Shown here one piece after another: positions 26,333 through 37,329 of a stretch of 64,000 nucleotides of DNA. How positions within the stretch are numbered: position 1 is the first letter of the stretch; every line of letters starts with the position of its first letter. The DNA is from LD21 sp963715785 (GTDB taxonomy: Bacteria > Bacteroidota > Bacteroidia > Bacteroidales > VadinHA17), in the NCBI GenBank assembly GCA_963715785.1, contig OY970276.1, forward strand, positions 2,790,001-2,854,000, in the 5' to 3' direction. The notes beneath the pieces are model-generated. The model did not search any database and was not told where the DNA came from. It was given only the letters and a program-made list of their open reading frames with translations. Position numbers and translations under genes: made by a program.

Positions 26333-27551
26333 ATGGATAAGAATTTAAAGGTGGGAATTTTGCGGGAAACCAAAAACCCTCCCGACAGAAGGGTTCCCCT
26401 TACACCGCCTCAAATCGTAACTCTCGAGGAATTGTATCCCAATGTCGAATTCTTCGTCCAGCCAAGCGATTACAGGTGCTATTCGAATGAAGAGTATGAA
26501 TATCTGGATATCCCTCTCAAAGAAGACCTCCGCGATTGCGATATCCTCATGGGTGTTAAAGAAATTGATAAGCGGACCTTTATTCCAGGAAAAACATATC
26601 TTTTATTCGCTCATGTTGCAAAACAACAGCCGCATAACCTGGAGATGTTTAAAGCAATGGCTGAACAGAATCTTACACTGATCGATTTCGAGTATCTTAC
26701 TACCGATAAGGGACAAAGAGTTGTAGCCTTCGGACGTCATGCAGGCATTGTAGGTGCATATAACGGATTGAGGGCCAGGGGAATAAAAACCAATAAATTT
26801 AAGCTCAAACCTGCCTACCAGTGCCATGATCTTGATGAAATGTGGGCAGGCCTTAAGCTGATAGAACTCAAAGCAGGGATTAAAAATACTTATAACAGGC
26901 AATGGCCGTGTATCTCATGGTGCAATGGAAACACTGGGTGTTGCTAATGTAGAGCAGGTGACCCAGGATGAATACCTGAACAGAGATTTTGACGTCCCGG
27001 TATTCTGCCAGATAGGACCAGAGAGCTATTTAAGACATAAAGAGGGACACGAATTCAATTTTGATCATTTTACAAAATTTCCGCAGGAATATGAATCTAC
27101 TTTCCTGCAATATTGTAGAAGTGACAGATATTTTGATAACCGGTCATTTCTGGGATCCCCGATCCCCGGTATTTTTCACAAAAGAAGATATGAAGAAGCA
27201 GGACTTTCATATTTCCATAATTGCCGACATAAGCTGCGATATAAATGGTCCTATACCCTCAACTTTCAGGGCAACAACTATATCCGACCCGTTTTATTCT
27301 TTTAATCCCTTCCTGGAAATCGAAGAGCCAGCCTTCTCACGATTGACGAATATAACGGTCATGTCGATTGATAACCTGCCTGGTGAACTCCCGCGGGATG
27401 CTTCTCTTGATTTTGGGAAGATGTTAATGAGTAACGTTTTACATGATCTCTTAACTGAGAATGCAAGCCCTATGATAGAAAGGGCCACGATCATCAAAAA
27501 GGGAATTCTTACCCGAAGTATATTTATCTGAATGAATATCTCAATGGATGA
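26333..27551 (+). CDS. Saccharopine/lysine dehydrogenase of the alanine dehydrogenase-PNT family (frameshifted)
   Basis: The first 190 residues, from MDKNLKVGILRETKNPPDRRVPLTPP, match the N-terminal domain of AlaDH/PNT-type dehydrogenases, including the saccharopine dehydrogenase (NAD, L-lysine-forming) group. The frame changes near 26900-26930 to ...METLGVANVEQV, near 27110 to ...ILITGHFWDPRSP, and again near 27505, after which it ends PKYIYLNEYLNG with a stop at 27549-27551. Summed, the pieces give a protein of about 405 residues, the usual length, so I treat it as one gene with three indels. The reaction would be NAD-linked oxidation of an amino acid or its adduct. Confidence 0.7.
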
Positions 27552-27668
27552 ACAACCTGAACGGCCTGATTCAATATGTGCGGAAGAGATGCCTTTCGGA
27601 AATGGGCAGGCTGGGAGGAATGGCCTTAATTCAGTTTTTTATACATTTACAGTAAGATTGATCAAGTA

Positions 27669-28811
27669 ATGAGAATTATTTCAATAGGGCCTGCTCATCC
27701 TTACAGGGGAGGGCTGGCATCATTTAATGACCGCCTCATACAACAACTCTCTTCCGAAGGACATGAGGCTGAAATATTCACATTCAGCCTGCAGTACCCA
27801 AAACTGCTTTTCCCGGGTAAAACGCAATATACTGATGCTCCGGCGCCTGAAGGTATCGCGATTTCTCGCGTTATCAATTCTGTTAATCCGTTTAACTGGA
27901 TCGCAACCGGAATAAAAATCAGAAGGATAAAGCCTGATATTCTTCTGATAAGATTTTGGCTGCCATTCATGGGGCCATGTTTTGGAACTATCGCCAGAAT
28001 TGCCAAATCCAACAGGCACACCAAAGTGATCTGTATTTTTGATAATGTTGTTCCTCACGAAAAACGACCCGGCGACATTATTCTCACAAAATACTTTATT
28101 AATAGTATAAACGGAGCCATCGTAATGTCACAGACTGTACAGGATGAACTTAACTCATTCCGCAGTGATTTGCCTGTAAAACTTACTCCGCATCCTTTGT
28201 TCGACAACTATGGCTTACCGGTGGGAAGAAAAGAAGCGCTTGCAGCCCTAAACCTCGATGCTGATCATTTATACCTTTTATTTTTCGGATTTATCAGAGC
28301 ATATAAGGGGCTTGACCTGCTGATTGAGGCATTTTCCGACAAAAGACTGAGAAACAGAAATTTAAAATTGATTATCGCGGGGGAATTCTACGAAGATGAC
28401 TCTCCCTACAAAAATCTTATCAGGCTGTACAACCTTCAGGACGATATAATATTTTTTGATCATTTCATTAATGATAATGAAGTTCCGATGTTCTTCGGGG
28501 CGGCCGATCTGGTGGTTCAGCCTTACCGGACAGCTACACAAAGCGGTGTTACTCAGATTGCATTCTATTTTGAGAAACCTATGCTGGTAACAGATGTAGG
28601 CGGATTGAGGGAAATTGTTCCTGACAGGATATGCGGTTATGTGGTGAAACCTGAACCGGCATCAATTGCAGAGGCAATGATCGATTACTTCGACAACAAC
28701 CGGAAAGAGAAGTTTACAGAAGGAGTGAAGCATGAAAAAGAAAAATTCACGTGGGATAAAATGACAAAGGCAATAGAAGAGGTGTATCGAAGAATTGAGA
28801 GTCAAGGTTGA
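27669..28811 (+). CDS. GT4-family glycosyltransferase
   Basis: A 380-residue cytoplasmic or membrane-associated GT-B enzyme. The N-terminus MRIISIGPAHPYRGGLASF has the glycine-rich acceptor loop. The C-terminal Rossmann domain starts about residue 200 (LLFFGFIRAYKGLDLLIEAF) and holds the donor site KPMLVTDVGGLREIV. The E-x7-E-like motif typical of GT4 is loosely kept. It is the only intact gene between two frameshifted ones on its left and the convergent GT2 on its right. The role is probably surface polysaccharide or lipid-linked glycan synthesis. Confidence 0.85.
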   Translation: MRIISIGPAHPYRGGLASFNDRLIQQLSSEGHEAEIFTFSLQYPKLLFPGKTQYTDAPAPEGIAISRVINSVNPFNWIATGIKIRRIKPDILLIRFWLPFMGPCFGTIARIAKSNRHTKVICIFDNVVPHEKRPGDIILTKYFINSINGAIVMSQTVQDELNSFRSDLPVKLTPHPLFDNYGLPVGRKEALAALNLDADHLYLLFFGFIRAYKGLDLLIEAFSDKRLRNRNLKLIIAGEFYEDDSPYKNLIRLYNLQDDIIFFDHFINDNEVPMFFGAADLVVQPYRTATQSGVTQIAFYFEKPMLVTDVGGLREIVPDRICGYVVKPEPASIAEAMIDYFDNNRKEKFTEGVKHEKEKFTWDKMTKAIEEVYRRIESQG

Positions 28812-28846
28812 GATTGAGATTGAGATCCTCTTAACCTTAACCTAGC

Positions 28847-29800
28847 CTAGATATTGATTTTATCCTTTATCAGGTAACTGTTCCTCTCTGAGGAGTTTCT
28901 GTTTATCAGTTCACCAAGAAAGCCTGTGAGAAAGAGCAATGATCCGATAACCATAACAGTAAGGCCAATGAAAAAGAACGGACTGTTAGTTACCAGCGGT
29001 GCCCTTAGGTGATGAGCTACAAAAACCAGCTTTCGTATTCCCAGATAACCAGCCATCATGAAGCCGATCAAAAACATCAGCGTGCCAAGGGAACCGAACA
29101 AATGCATTGGGCTTTTTCCGAAACGGGTAATAAATCCGATTGTAAGAAGATCAAGATACCCTTTCACAAATCTGTCAATACCATATTTAGTGACGCCATA
29201 TTTCCTGGCGCGGTGTTCAACAATTTTCTCTCCGATCTTTTTGAATCCCGCTTCTTTTGCAAGCATTGGGATGTACCTGTGCATCTCTCCAAATACCTCG
29301 ATGCTCTTTACGACTTCCAGCCTGTAGGCTTTTAGACCGCAATTAAAATCATGAAGCTTTATCCCCGATGCCCATCTTGCTGTTCCGTTATAAACTTTGC
29401 TTGTAATGCGTTTCACAAACGGATCGTATCTTTTCTTTTTCCAGCCCGACACCAGGTCATAGCCGTCATTAATGATCATCCTGTATAGCTCTGGGATTTC
29501 ATCAGGACTGTCCTGAAGATCCGAATCCATAGTAATAACCACTCTGCCGGCAGCTTCTCCGAATCCGGTATACAGAGCAGCAGCTTTACCATAATGTCTT
29601 CTGAATCTGAATCCTTTTATCAGATGGTCATTTCCAGACGCAGTAAGAATTCTGCTCCAGGATGAATCCGAGCTTCCGTCATCAACGAGGATAATTTCAT
29701 ATGTAAGACCACTGTTTATGCAAACCTTTTTGATCCACTCAGTTAATTCCTGAATTGATTCCTCTTCATTATAAACAGGGATAACAACAGACAGATCCAT
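28847..29800 (-). CDS. GT2-family glycosyltransferase with C-terminal TM helices
   Basis: A 317-residue protein. GT-A fold motifs are DLSVVIPVYNEEESI, a DDGSSD nucleotide-binding site and TMDSDLQDSP (the DXD). GLKAYR follows near residue 160. Two TM helices at about 235-255 and 275-300 anchor it, as in dolichyl/undecaprenyl-phosphate mannosyl- or glucosyltransferases. It forms a likely operon with DUF4199 (16 bp between them). It differs from the GT2 at 61072 in acceptor-side residues, so the two are not recent duplicates. Confidence 0.85.
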   Translation of the reverse strand: MDLSVVIPVYNEEESIQELTEWIKKVCINSGLTYEIILVDDGSSDSSWSRILTASGNDHLIKGFRFRRHYGKAAALYTGFGEAAGRVVITMDSDLQDSPDEIPELYRMIINDGYDLVSGWKKKRYDPFVKRITSKVYNGTARWASGIKLHDFNCGLKAYRLEVVKSIEVFGEMHRYIPMLAKEAGFKKIGEKIVEHRARKYGVTKYGIDRFVKGYLDLLTIGFITRFGKSPMHLFGSLGTLMFLIGFMMAGYLGIRKLVFVAHHLRAPLVTNSPFFFIGLTVMVIGSLLFLTGFLGELINRNSSERNSYLIKDKINI

Positions 29801-29816
29801 CAGAGATTTATACGAA

Positions 29817-30350
29817 TTAGTTTACAGGTGCATCAATAAGCGGATTACCTTCTTTCTTAATGAATATGCTTACCATCAGAGAATAAATTATTCCTACGAA
29901 TAGCGCGCCAAAGATACTGGTAATAGCCATTATTGATGGTTTCATAAATTTAGCTGTGAAAGCCAGCCCTGCATCGATCGCAGTCTGGTTGGCACCTTTC
30001 TTTGTCATAGCTTCTTCGGCCAGTGCCAGTGATTTTTTTGCCAGTCCCGGATCAATAAAAGCCCAGAGAATATATGTAAACACGGCCATTATTATAGCAT
30101 AATACACGAACATGACCATGCCTGCCCCTACAGACTGACCGTATGTTATCTGTCCATGCATAAAATTATCACGATAAGATTTAAGAAGGAAGAACAACAG
30201 GACTAATTGGATCGGAATATTCAGATATCCGGCAGATCTGTTCAGAGACATGTCAAGAAAATACAGTACCAGCTGAAATGCAATTCCTGCCAGTGCTAAA
30301 ATCATGCCATTTGTTAAATTAGCTTTCCAAACATTAACTTTTTCTTCCAT
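29817..30350 (-). CDS. DUF4199 membrane protein
   Basis: A 177-residue protein with four predicted TM helices (about residues 15-33, 43-55, 78-100, 138-162), as in DUF4199 of Bacteroidota. A polar ITYGQSVGAG stretch follows the second helix, and a charged loop of about 35 residues separates the last two helices. Function is unknown. It lies upstream of the GT2 gene with a 16-bp gap, so they are probably co-transcribed. A -7 element TATATTTG sits at 30394-30401. Confidence 0.8.
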   Translation of the reverse strand: MEEKVNVWKANLTNGMILALAGIAFQLVLYFLDMSLNRSAGYLNIPIQLVLLFFLLKSYRDNFMHGQITYGQSVGAGMVMFVYYAIIMAVFTYILWAFIDPGLAKKSLALAEEAMTKKGANQTAIDAGLAFTAKFMKPSIMAITSIFGALFVGIIYSLMVSIFIKKEGNPLIDAPVN

Positions 30351-30446
30351 GATACAGGTTATTTAGATTCTTAAGTCAGGTTAAAATGAAGAACAAATAT
30401 AATGTAAAAATGGAAACCAGACCTTAAGTGAAATTGGAATAATTAT

Positions 30447-30477
30447 TTTGCAGGCTTCTTAAATAATGCTACTTTTG
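30447..30477 (+). promoter_or_regulatory. Promoter of the SRP RNA (TTTG-N19-TACTTTTG)
   Basis: -33 TTTG at 30447-30450 and -7 TACTTTTG at 30470-30477, with 19 bp between, match the Bacteroidota primary sigma consensus. The RNA would start 4-5 bp downstream. Confidence 0.7.
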
Positions 30478-30480
30478 CAC

Positions 30481-30578
30481 GGGGTAAGTCTTATACGACC
30501 AGCTCCTGCTGAACTCCCCCAGGATCGGAAGGTAGCAAGGGTAGGCAGTTGTAGCGGTGCGATATAAGTAGCTTACCC
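30481..30578 (+). ncRNA. ffs: SRP RNA, small bacterial type (4.5S)
   Basis: The GGTAGCAAGGGTAG loop and the CTCCCCCAGGATCGGAAG stem are the invariant SRP domain IV sequence. The 5' GGGTAAG and 3' CTTACCC ends pair, and an 8-T tract follows at 30579-30586 as terminator. It guides membrane protein targeting together with Ffh. Confidence 0.93.
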
Positions 30579-30586
30579 TTTTTTTT

Positions 30587-30947
30587 AGTACTTAAAGTTT
30601 GGAGTGCCTAAAGTACTTAGAGTTAAAAATACTCCAGTCACTCCAGGCACTTCGCACTCTAGGCACTTTTAATCAATTCTACCTCTTCAACTTTAAGTAC
30701 TCCGAACTTTAGGCACTCCAAACTTTTCTTTTACTCCAGGCACTCCAGGTACTTTTAATCAATTCTACCTCTTCAACTTTAAGTACTCCGAACTTTAGGC
30801 ACTCCAAACTTTTCTTTTACTCCAGGCACTCCAGGCACTTTTAATCAATTCTACCTCTTCAACTTTAAGTACTCCGAACTTTAGGCACTCCAAACTTTTC
30901 TTTTACTCCAGGCACTCCGGGTACTTCGCACTCTAGGCACTTTTTTC
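30587..30947. repeat. Three tandem copies of an 86-bp repeat, with flanking fragments
   Basis: Copies start at 30667, 30753 and 30839, each 86 bp, with few differences. The units carry ACTTTAGGCACTCCAAACTT, whose reverse complement AAGTTTGGAGTGCCTAAAGT is found at about 30595 and again in the array at 36535-36745. CTTCGCACTCTAGGCAC flanks both ends of the array. No gene is visible. Confidence 0.85.
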
Positions 30948-30955
30948 TATATTTG
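30948..30955 (+). promoter_or_regulatory. -7 element TATATTTG of the tsaC promoter
   Basis: A perfect TAnnTTTG match sits 18 bp before the tsaC start codon, directly after the repeat array. Confidence 0.45.
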
Positions 30956-30973
30956 TCGCAATTTTTGAATATC

Positions 30974-31591
30974 ATGCTGATCCGAATTTATAACGAGAAC
31001 CCCAATCCAAAGCATATCAGGCAGATAGTAGACCTGCTTGCAGGATTGGCGGAATAATTATATACCCAACCGATACAGTCTATGCTATGGGTTGTGATAT
31101 TCTGGCAACAAAATCAATTGAGAAAATAGCCCGTTTTAAGGGCTTAAATCCTAAAAATCCGGAACTCTCTCTTGATATTCCACGATATGAGCCAGCTGTC
31201 GGAGTATACCATTATAAGGGATAACACTATCTTCAAACTGCTGAAAAGGAACCTTCCCGGACCGTTTACATTTATTGTTCAGGCAAATAATCAGATTCCA
31301 AAACTATTCAAGAATAAGAAAAAGACAGTCGGTATCAGGATACCGGATAATAATATTGTTCTTGAGCTGGTGAGGGAACTTGGACGGCCGATTATTACCA
31401 CATCAATACACGATCCGGATGAAGTCATTGAATATACTACAGACCCTGAACTAATTTATGAGAAATTTCGTGATTTTGCTGACGTCGTGATTGATGGAGG
31501 TTTTGGAAGTAACGAAGCGTCAACTATCGTCGATTGCACAGGCGACGAGATTGAGATTGTCAGACAGGGATCAGGTATTCTTGAGCTATGA
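30974..31591 (+). CDS. Sua5/YciO/YrdC family threonylcarbamoyl-AMP synthase (frameshifted)
   Basis: Read across two frame changes the protein is about 205 residues. It begins MLIRIYNENPNPKHI and continues GGIIIYPTDTVYAMGCD after an indel near 31050. After another near 31165 it reaches IFHDMSQLSEY and LPGPFTFIVQ. The ending KTVGIRIPDN ... EIVRQGSGILEL is the usual YrdC C-terminus. The PTDTVYA loop and the KxR-like region for threonine/bicarbonate/ATP are kept. It makes the intermediate for t6A in tRNA and is usually essential, so the breaks are probably sequence errors. Confidence 0.75.
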
Positions 31592-31594
31592 ATA

Positions 31595-33047
31595 TCAATG
31601 TCTGTAAAAACTTCTGCTAAACAGTATCATAACTGTCAGCAATTCCAGCCGTCCCAGTAGCATCAGCACTGACAAAAACCATTTACCTGCAGATGGAAGA
31701 TGCAGAATAATTTGTAAACGGACCGAATGTTCCAAGTCCGGGTCCTATATTCCCAAGCATTGAGGCTGAGGTGCTGAAGGAGGTCATAATGTCATATCCC
31801 ATGAAAGAGATGACAAAGGTTCCAAAACATATAACAAAAAAATATAATGTAATGAATACCAGTAGATTATAGATAGTGCTTTGAGAAATTATCCTTTTAT
31901 CCAGACGCACAGGAATAAAGCCGTTTGGATGCATTAGTCTTTTTAATTCCTGACGGCTGTTTTTTGTTATAAGCAGCAGTCTTACAATTTTTATCCCTCC
32001 GCTTGTCGATCCTGCAGTTCCCCCTGTAAACATAAGGATGAAAAGTATTATTACGATAACATTTCCCCAAAAGTTGATGATCCTGAGTATAGAATCCGGT
32101 AGTGGTGATTATGGAAATTACATGAAATGCTCCATCGAGCAGAGCTTTGCCAAATGGAAATCCTGCTTTAAAATATAGTATGGAGGATACCAGTGCAATA
32201 AAAACAAAGCAGATCACAGTATAAAAAACAAACTCATTATTTCCTAATGATCTTTTTAAAATTTCCTTTAAGTACCAAAATAGATAAGGGTCATATTCGT
32301 TCCGGCAATAAACATGAAAATGGTCATTATTATCATAATATAGGGGGAAGAAAATGCTGCTATTCCATTGTTTCTGGTTGAAAATCCTCCGGTAGACAAT
32401 GTGGAAAATGAATGGCAGATTGCATCAAAATATGGCATTCCGCCGATTATAAGCAATATGACCTCTGCCAATGTGAGAGAAAAATAAATCCCGATAAGTC
32501 GTTTTGCCGCACCTTTAATTCTCGGATGTATCTTATCCGTTTGCTGACCTGAAAATTCAATGGCGGCAATCTGTAAATTGAATGATTTAAAAACCGGAAT
32601 AACTGAAAGTGATATGAAAATAATTCCTATTCCTCCAAGCCACTGAGTGAGGCTTCTCCAGAAAAGAATACCGTGAGGCATCAATTCGACATTTGTAAGA
32701 ATAGTGGCTCCTGTGGTTGTAAATCCCGACATCGATTCGAAAAATGCATCCCCAAAATTACTGATGGAACCGCTTAATAAGAAGGGCAGTGTCCCGAATA
32801 TGCTGAAGATTATCCAGATGCCTGTTACAATGATATATCCTTCCTTATTTCCGTAAATTCTTTCCTCATTGCGTAACGGGGTGAAAACCACGACTCCGGT
32901 TACAATTGTAATGAGAGCAGAATAGCAAAATGATGCAGCAGCATGCTCATGGTATAAAAATGAAACGCCCGCAGATAAAAGCATGAACAAACCTTCAACA
33001 ATGAGCAACAGGCTGAAAGCCCTGGCTATTATTCTGAAGTTGATCAT
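31595..33047 (-). CDS. trkH: TrkH-type potassium uptake membrane subunit (frameshifted)
   Basis: Assembled from frames starting at 33047 (MINFRIIARAFSLLLIVEG) and ending at 31595 after the ending LLTVMILFSRSFYRH. The ion-pore loops are visible as SGFTTTGATILT (about residue 110), STLSTGGFSTRNNG (about 215) and GTAGSTSGGIKI (late). Frame changes lie near 32270, 32050 and 31700, and the total of about 485 residues is normal. It works with TrkA, whose gene ends 6 bp upstream of this start, so the two form an operon. Confidence 0.8.
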
Positions 33048-33053
33048 AAAAGG

Positions 33054-34399
33054 TCAGGTAAAATATTTAGAAAGCGTCTCATAGGCTGAAGGCAATGTAA
33101 AAACCACAACTTTGTCGTTGGCTTTTATTATTGTATCACCAGTGGCAATGAATGGCTCTCCATCTCTGGTTCCGCCTCCGACAATAGCATCTTTAGGGAA
33201 ATCCATACTCCGGAGAGTACCTTTTGTAATTCTGGAATTAGCAGGAACATTGAATTCGATAACTTCAGCATCAGTGCCTGTCATATACTTGACCTGTGTA
33301 ACATTCGGATTTGTAGTATGTCTGAAAATCCTGCTTGCGGCAGAAATCTTTTTATTTATAATTGTGTCTATTCCGGTATTCTCAGCAAGATTTATAAATT
33401 CCATGTTCTCAACCTCAGCAATGGTCTTTTTTACTCCCATTCTCTTGGCCAGCAGGCATGAAAGAATATTTGTTTCTGAATTTCCTGTTACCGCAACAAA
33501 TGCATCCATATTTGTTATACCTTCCTGTTCAAGCAGATCAACATTTCTACCATCTCCGTTAATTATGAGGGTATTGTCGAGCAGGCTCAGCCAGATCTTC
33601 GCATCTTTCCATATTGGAATCAATCAGCTTAACCTCACAGGTTTTCTGCAGATATAATGCAACATGTTTCCCAATCCTGCTGCCACCAAGTATCATAATG
33701 TTTTTTGCTTCAAAATTCTCCTTCCCCGATGTCTTCATCATTTCTTCTATCCCTTCATGTGTAGATATAACAAAAACCATATCACCTAACTGAAAATGTT
33801 CATTTCCCCGCGGGATAATAGTCACTAGCATTTCTTTTTATAGCCACAGCCCTGTATTTATCTGTTCTGCGGCTCAGGGCAATTTCCTGCAGGCTTTTAT
33901 TAATGATCGGAGCATTTTCGTCAAGTTTCTGTACATACATGGCCAGTTTGCCTCCCGAGAATTCCATGAATTCAGTTGATCCTGTTTCATGAAGCAAGGC
34001 CAAGAACTTCACGTGCGGCAATAAGTTCAGGATAGATAAGTGAATCAACGCCTATTGATTTGAAAGAATTCAGGGTTGACGTGTTCAAGGTAATCGATAT
34101 TGTCAATTCGGGCTATTGTTTTTATAGCTCCGAATCTTTTGGCAAGAATGGATGCGGTTATATTGGTATCTTCCGAATGAGTTACAGCAATGAAAAGATC
34201 AGTTTTTTTGCTAAGAGCATTCCTCCAGTATCTTTACCGATGTTGCTGATCCCTCATGTGTCAGAACATCAAGAGAGCTGTCGATTGGTTTAAGACGGGT
34301 CTCTTCAGGATCGATAAGAATAATTTCATGATTTTCATTCGATAACATCTTAGCGAGATGTGTCCCAACTTCACCCGCTCCGGCAATAATTATTCTCAT
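33054..34399 (-). CDS. trkA: TrkA-type potassium uptake regulatory subunit (frameshifted)
   Basis: Two RCK modules are visible. The first N-domain starts MRIIIAGAGEVGTHLAKML with Rossmann motif GAGEVG; the second is NIMILGGSRIGKHVALYL. The intact C-terminal piece from 33623 carries VAVTGNSETNILSC and ends STLSKYFT-like residues. Frame changes lie near 34200, 33825 and 33600. The summed length of about 448 residues equals that of known TrkA. It binds NAD(H)/ATP and gates TrkH. The operon partner trkH starts 6 bp downstream. Confidence 0.8.
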
Positions 34400-34645
34400 T
34401 CAAAATTTTTTTGAAAAAACATGACAAAATAAGAGATAAATCCCTTAATACTCAAGTTTTTTATCATTTTTTATTTACTAACCGTTCAGATCCGTTTAAT
34501 AAATGCACCTGACTTTCTGACAAAATATACTGAGTCTTTCAGCGGAGCTATCAATCTGAGGAGGAAATCTGAATCCCGGGGATGCACCAGACGATACTAT
34601 GAGTATTTCCATGCGTATCGGTTCGGATTAAGATTATTATCAATT

Positions 34646-36524
34646 TCAGGTCTTGAATCCGATCAGGATTGATATATCCGGTCTGACATTCTCCAACATT
34701 TTTTTGTTCAGGAAACCGGAAATAAGAACTGTTTTTCTCCCGGCTCGAATGATATAAGGACTTCTCTTATCAGCATGTGAATCTTTAATCTTGAGCCCAA
34801 GTGTTGAACAATGTCTTTTTACTTCGGCCGGCACAGCTGAAGTATCGGAATAAAGATTAAGTATTTTACCGGTTCTGATCCCGATTGCTGATATGCCGGG
34901 AGTATTATAAACAATTAATTCATTTGTAGTTTTTGATAATATATCCCTGACTGTGCCTGTGAAAACAAACAGACTTAAGAACAGCACCGGATACTGAATA
35001 CAGGTATAGATTTCTTCTTTAGAAGTAAATTCAGCAGAAAGAAAAATAGTGCTGGTAAGCAGAATACATTCCACGATTGTCAGAACCAATGTTTTCAATT
35101 GTCGAAAAGGGCAATGAAGCTGCGCTGGCAGTTAGCAGCTCGGTCAGTCCGGTAAGGTAATTAGGCAGCATGGCCAAAAACATGCGAAAGAAAACGCAGA
35201 TGGAAAAACATCGGAACAGACAACCTGTGATAATCAGCATATTTGAAACCGGTACTATTGTTAATATTGGCCAGGATGAAATAGGTCGGAAACCTGTTAA
35301 AAAGCATTATTGTCAGAGGGAGAGTACCTGCCTGTGCAACAATTGTCACACTCACCGATTGCCAGATCTTGTCGCCAAGCCAGTTTTTAAACTGAAGGAT
35401 CCGATAAAGGTCATTGTAAAAACACATAATATAAATAACTGCCGAATATGAAAGCAGAAATCCGGCATCAAATATTACAGACGGTCTGATCAATAATCAG
35501 GAAAAAAGCAGATGCCAGCACTGAATTAATTCCGTTTGCAGGTCTTTTCATCAGTTTTCCGGCCTGAAGAAATGAAAACATCAGGGTTGCTCTTAGTACG
35601 GAAGGAGTCAGTCCGGTTACAAATGCAAATGCCCAGAGGATCAGTGATAGTTATTCCAATCCTGAGAATATTGAATCTTCTTTTCATAAAGAACAGAAGA
35701 TTAAGAACAAACAGGCTCAGAATTATGGCATGAAGACCTGATACTGCCATAATATGCATCACACCTGCTTTCATAAAATTATGTTTCTGTTCAGGATCGA
35801 GCATCCTTTTCTGTCCGAGAGTTATTGCAGATACCAGGGCAAGCCTTTCACCTGTAATACCCCGTTCCCTGTACATCCTGATGATTTTCTCCCTTATTAT
35901 CAATGCTCTGTGAATAAGCTTTCTGTGAGCTGGGAACAGTATGATCTTATTATATCTGCTGCTATTTGTAAATGCAAAGTATCTGATACCCTGGTTTTCC
36001 ATAAAAAACCTGTAATCAAATTCATATGGATTGCCACGGTTCACAATCTCTGCAGGTGTGCATCGGATAACAAGCAGATCACCAGGCATCAGCCGTGATG
36101 CCAGATGAATCTTTTTTATTGATAAAGCAACATTGAACCATTTACTGGTTCAGATTTCGCGACCAATCTATTTTCCTGTTAAGCTTTACTATTAAACTGA
36201 AGCTGTTCTGCTTTTTCTTCAGGATAGTCGGAGAGGGTACAGGTGAATAAAGTTCTTTCAGGCTTTAAGTGTTGAAAGACTGTTTTTTTCATTTGTATAA
36301 AGAATCAAGCCGCATGTAAAAAGATAAATCATGAGCATTAAGCCAAAAACCTAGATTGGATTGCCGTCGGTTATTAAAGAGCAGGCTGAATAGAAATCCT
36401 GAAATTATTACAGGAATGATAATAACCAGGAAAGCTTAAGATCCGGTTTGATATAAAGGCCTGAAATAATTCCGGCACATAACGGCAGGCCAATACGAAG
36501 AAATGGAATTTCTTTATGTAGCAC
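34646..36524 (-). CDS. comEC: ComEC/Rec2-family DNA uptake channel (multiply frameshifted)
   Basis: Pieces in several frames align with ComEC. The N-terminal piece reads VLHKEIPFLRIGLPLCAGII from a GTG at 36524. An OB-like segment has PGDLLVIRCTPAEIVN, and the ComEC signature VSGLHAIILSLFVL is near 35735. TM segments follow at 35493-35031. The C-terminal part ends with SILIGFKT. The sum is about 625 residues, slightly short. At least five indels interrupt it. ComEC imports single-stranded DNA in natural transformation; other com genes are not in the window. Start uncertain. Confidence 0.65.
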
Positions 36525-36534
36525 AGTCTGCAGC

Positions 36535-36745
36535 TAATGAGACTGTATAAAGTTAGGTAAAAAGTTTGGAGTGCCTAAAGTTTAGAGTGCCTAAAGTTGA
36601 AAAACAAGAAACTTTAGTCACCCTCATTCAAGTCACCGCAAGTTAATGAGACTGTATAAAGTTGGATAATAAGTTTGGAGTGCCTAAAGTTTAGAGTGCC
36701 TAAAGTTGAAAAACAAGAAACTTTAGTCACCCTCATTCAAGTCAC
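36535..36745. repeat. Two tandem copies of a 109-bp repeat
   Basis: Copies at 36535-36643 and 36644-36745 are nearly identical. Both contain AAGTTTGGAGTGCCTAAAGT, shared with the array at 30.6 kb, and end with GTCACCCTCATTCAAGTCAC. They fill the gap between def and comEC. Confidence 0.85.
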
Positions 36746-36765
36746 TTAATTCACTCCTCCCTATT

Positions 36766-37329
36766 TTATCTTCTGCCCGGCAGAATGGTCTTGTAATCTG
36801 CTTCAAACTTTCCTTTGCTTATGGCAGTAAGTTTGCTTTTAAGAAGTCTTCTTCTGAGAGGATTTATTTTATCAGTGAAAAGAATTCCCTCAAGATGATC
36901 ATATTCATGCTGTATTATCCTTGCTTTATATCCGTCAAAAACTTCATCATGGATATTCCCAGTTTTCATCATAGTAGCTTATCCTGATATGAGATTCGCG
37001 CATAACTTCTTCCCTCAGATTCGGGATGCTCAGACATCCTTCATTCATCGGCTGCAGATCACCGCATCTTTCAGAAATATTTGCATTTATAAATACTTTT
37101 TTAAAGTCTGCCAGTGAAGGTTCATCTTCAGCTACAGGTTTGCCGTCAATCACAAATATTCTGATTGATTTTCCAATCTGCGGTGCAGCAAGACCCATCC
37201 CTTCAGAATTGATACATTGTTTCAAACAGATCTGTCAATCAATTGATTCAGATCCCGGATAATCTTTGTCAATCTCACTGCAACTTTTCTTAAAACCGGA
37301 TGTCCGTATACAACTATTGGATAAGTCAT
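36766..37329 (-). CDS. def: Peptide deformylase (frameshifted)
   Basis: Start at 37329, MTYPIVVYGHPVLRKVAVRL. The three metal-binding motifs are all present: EGMGLAAPQIG near 37200, NEGCLSIPN near 37040 with the Cys ligand, and IIQHEYDHLEGILF near 36900 with HExxH. Frame changes lie near 37225 and 36965. The total of about 187 residues is normal. It removes formyl groups from new proteins with Fe or Zn and is essential, so the breaks are read as errors. It partly overlaps the 3' end of the ruvX frame. Confidence 0.8.

Noticed and set aside
30667..30924. CRISPR array
   Set aside because: The units are adjacent 86-bp copies without unique spacers, and no cas genes are present.
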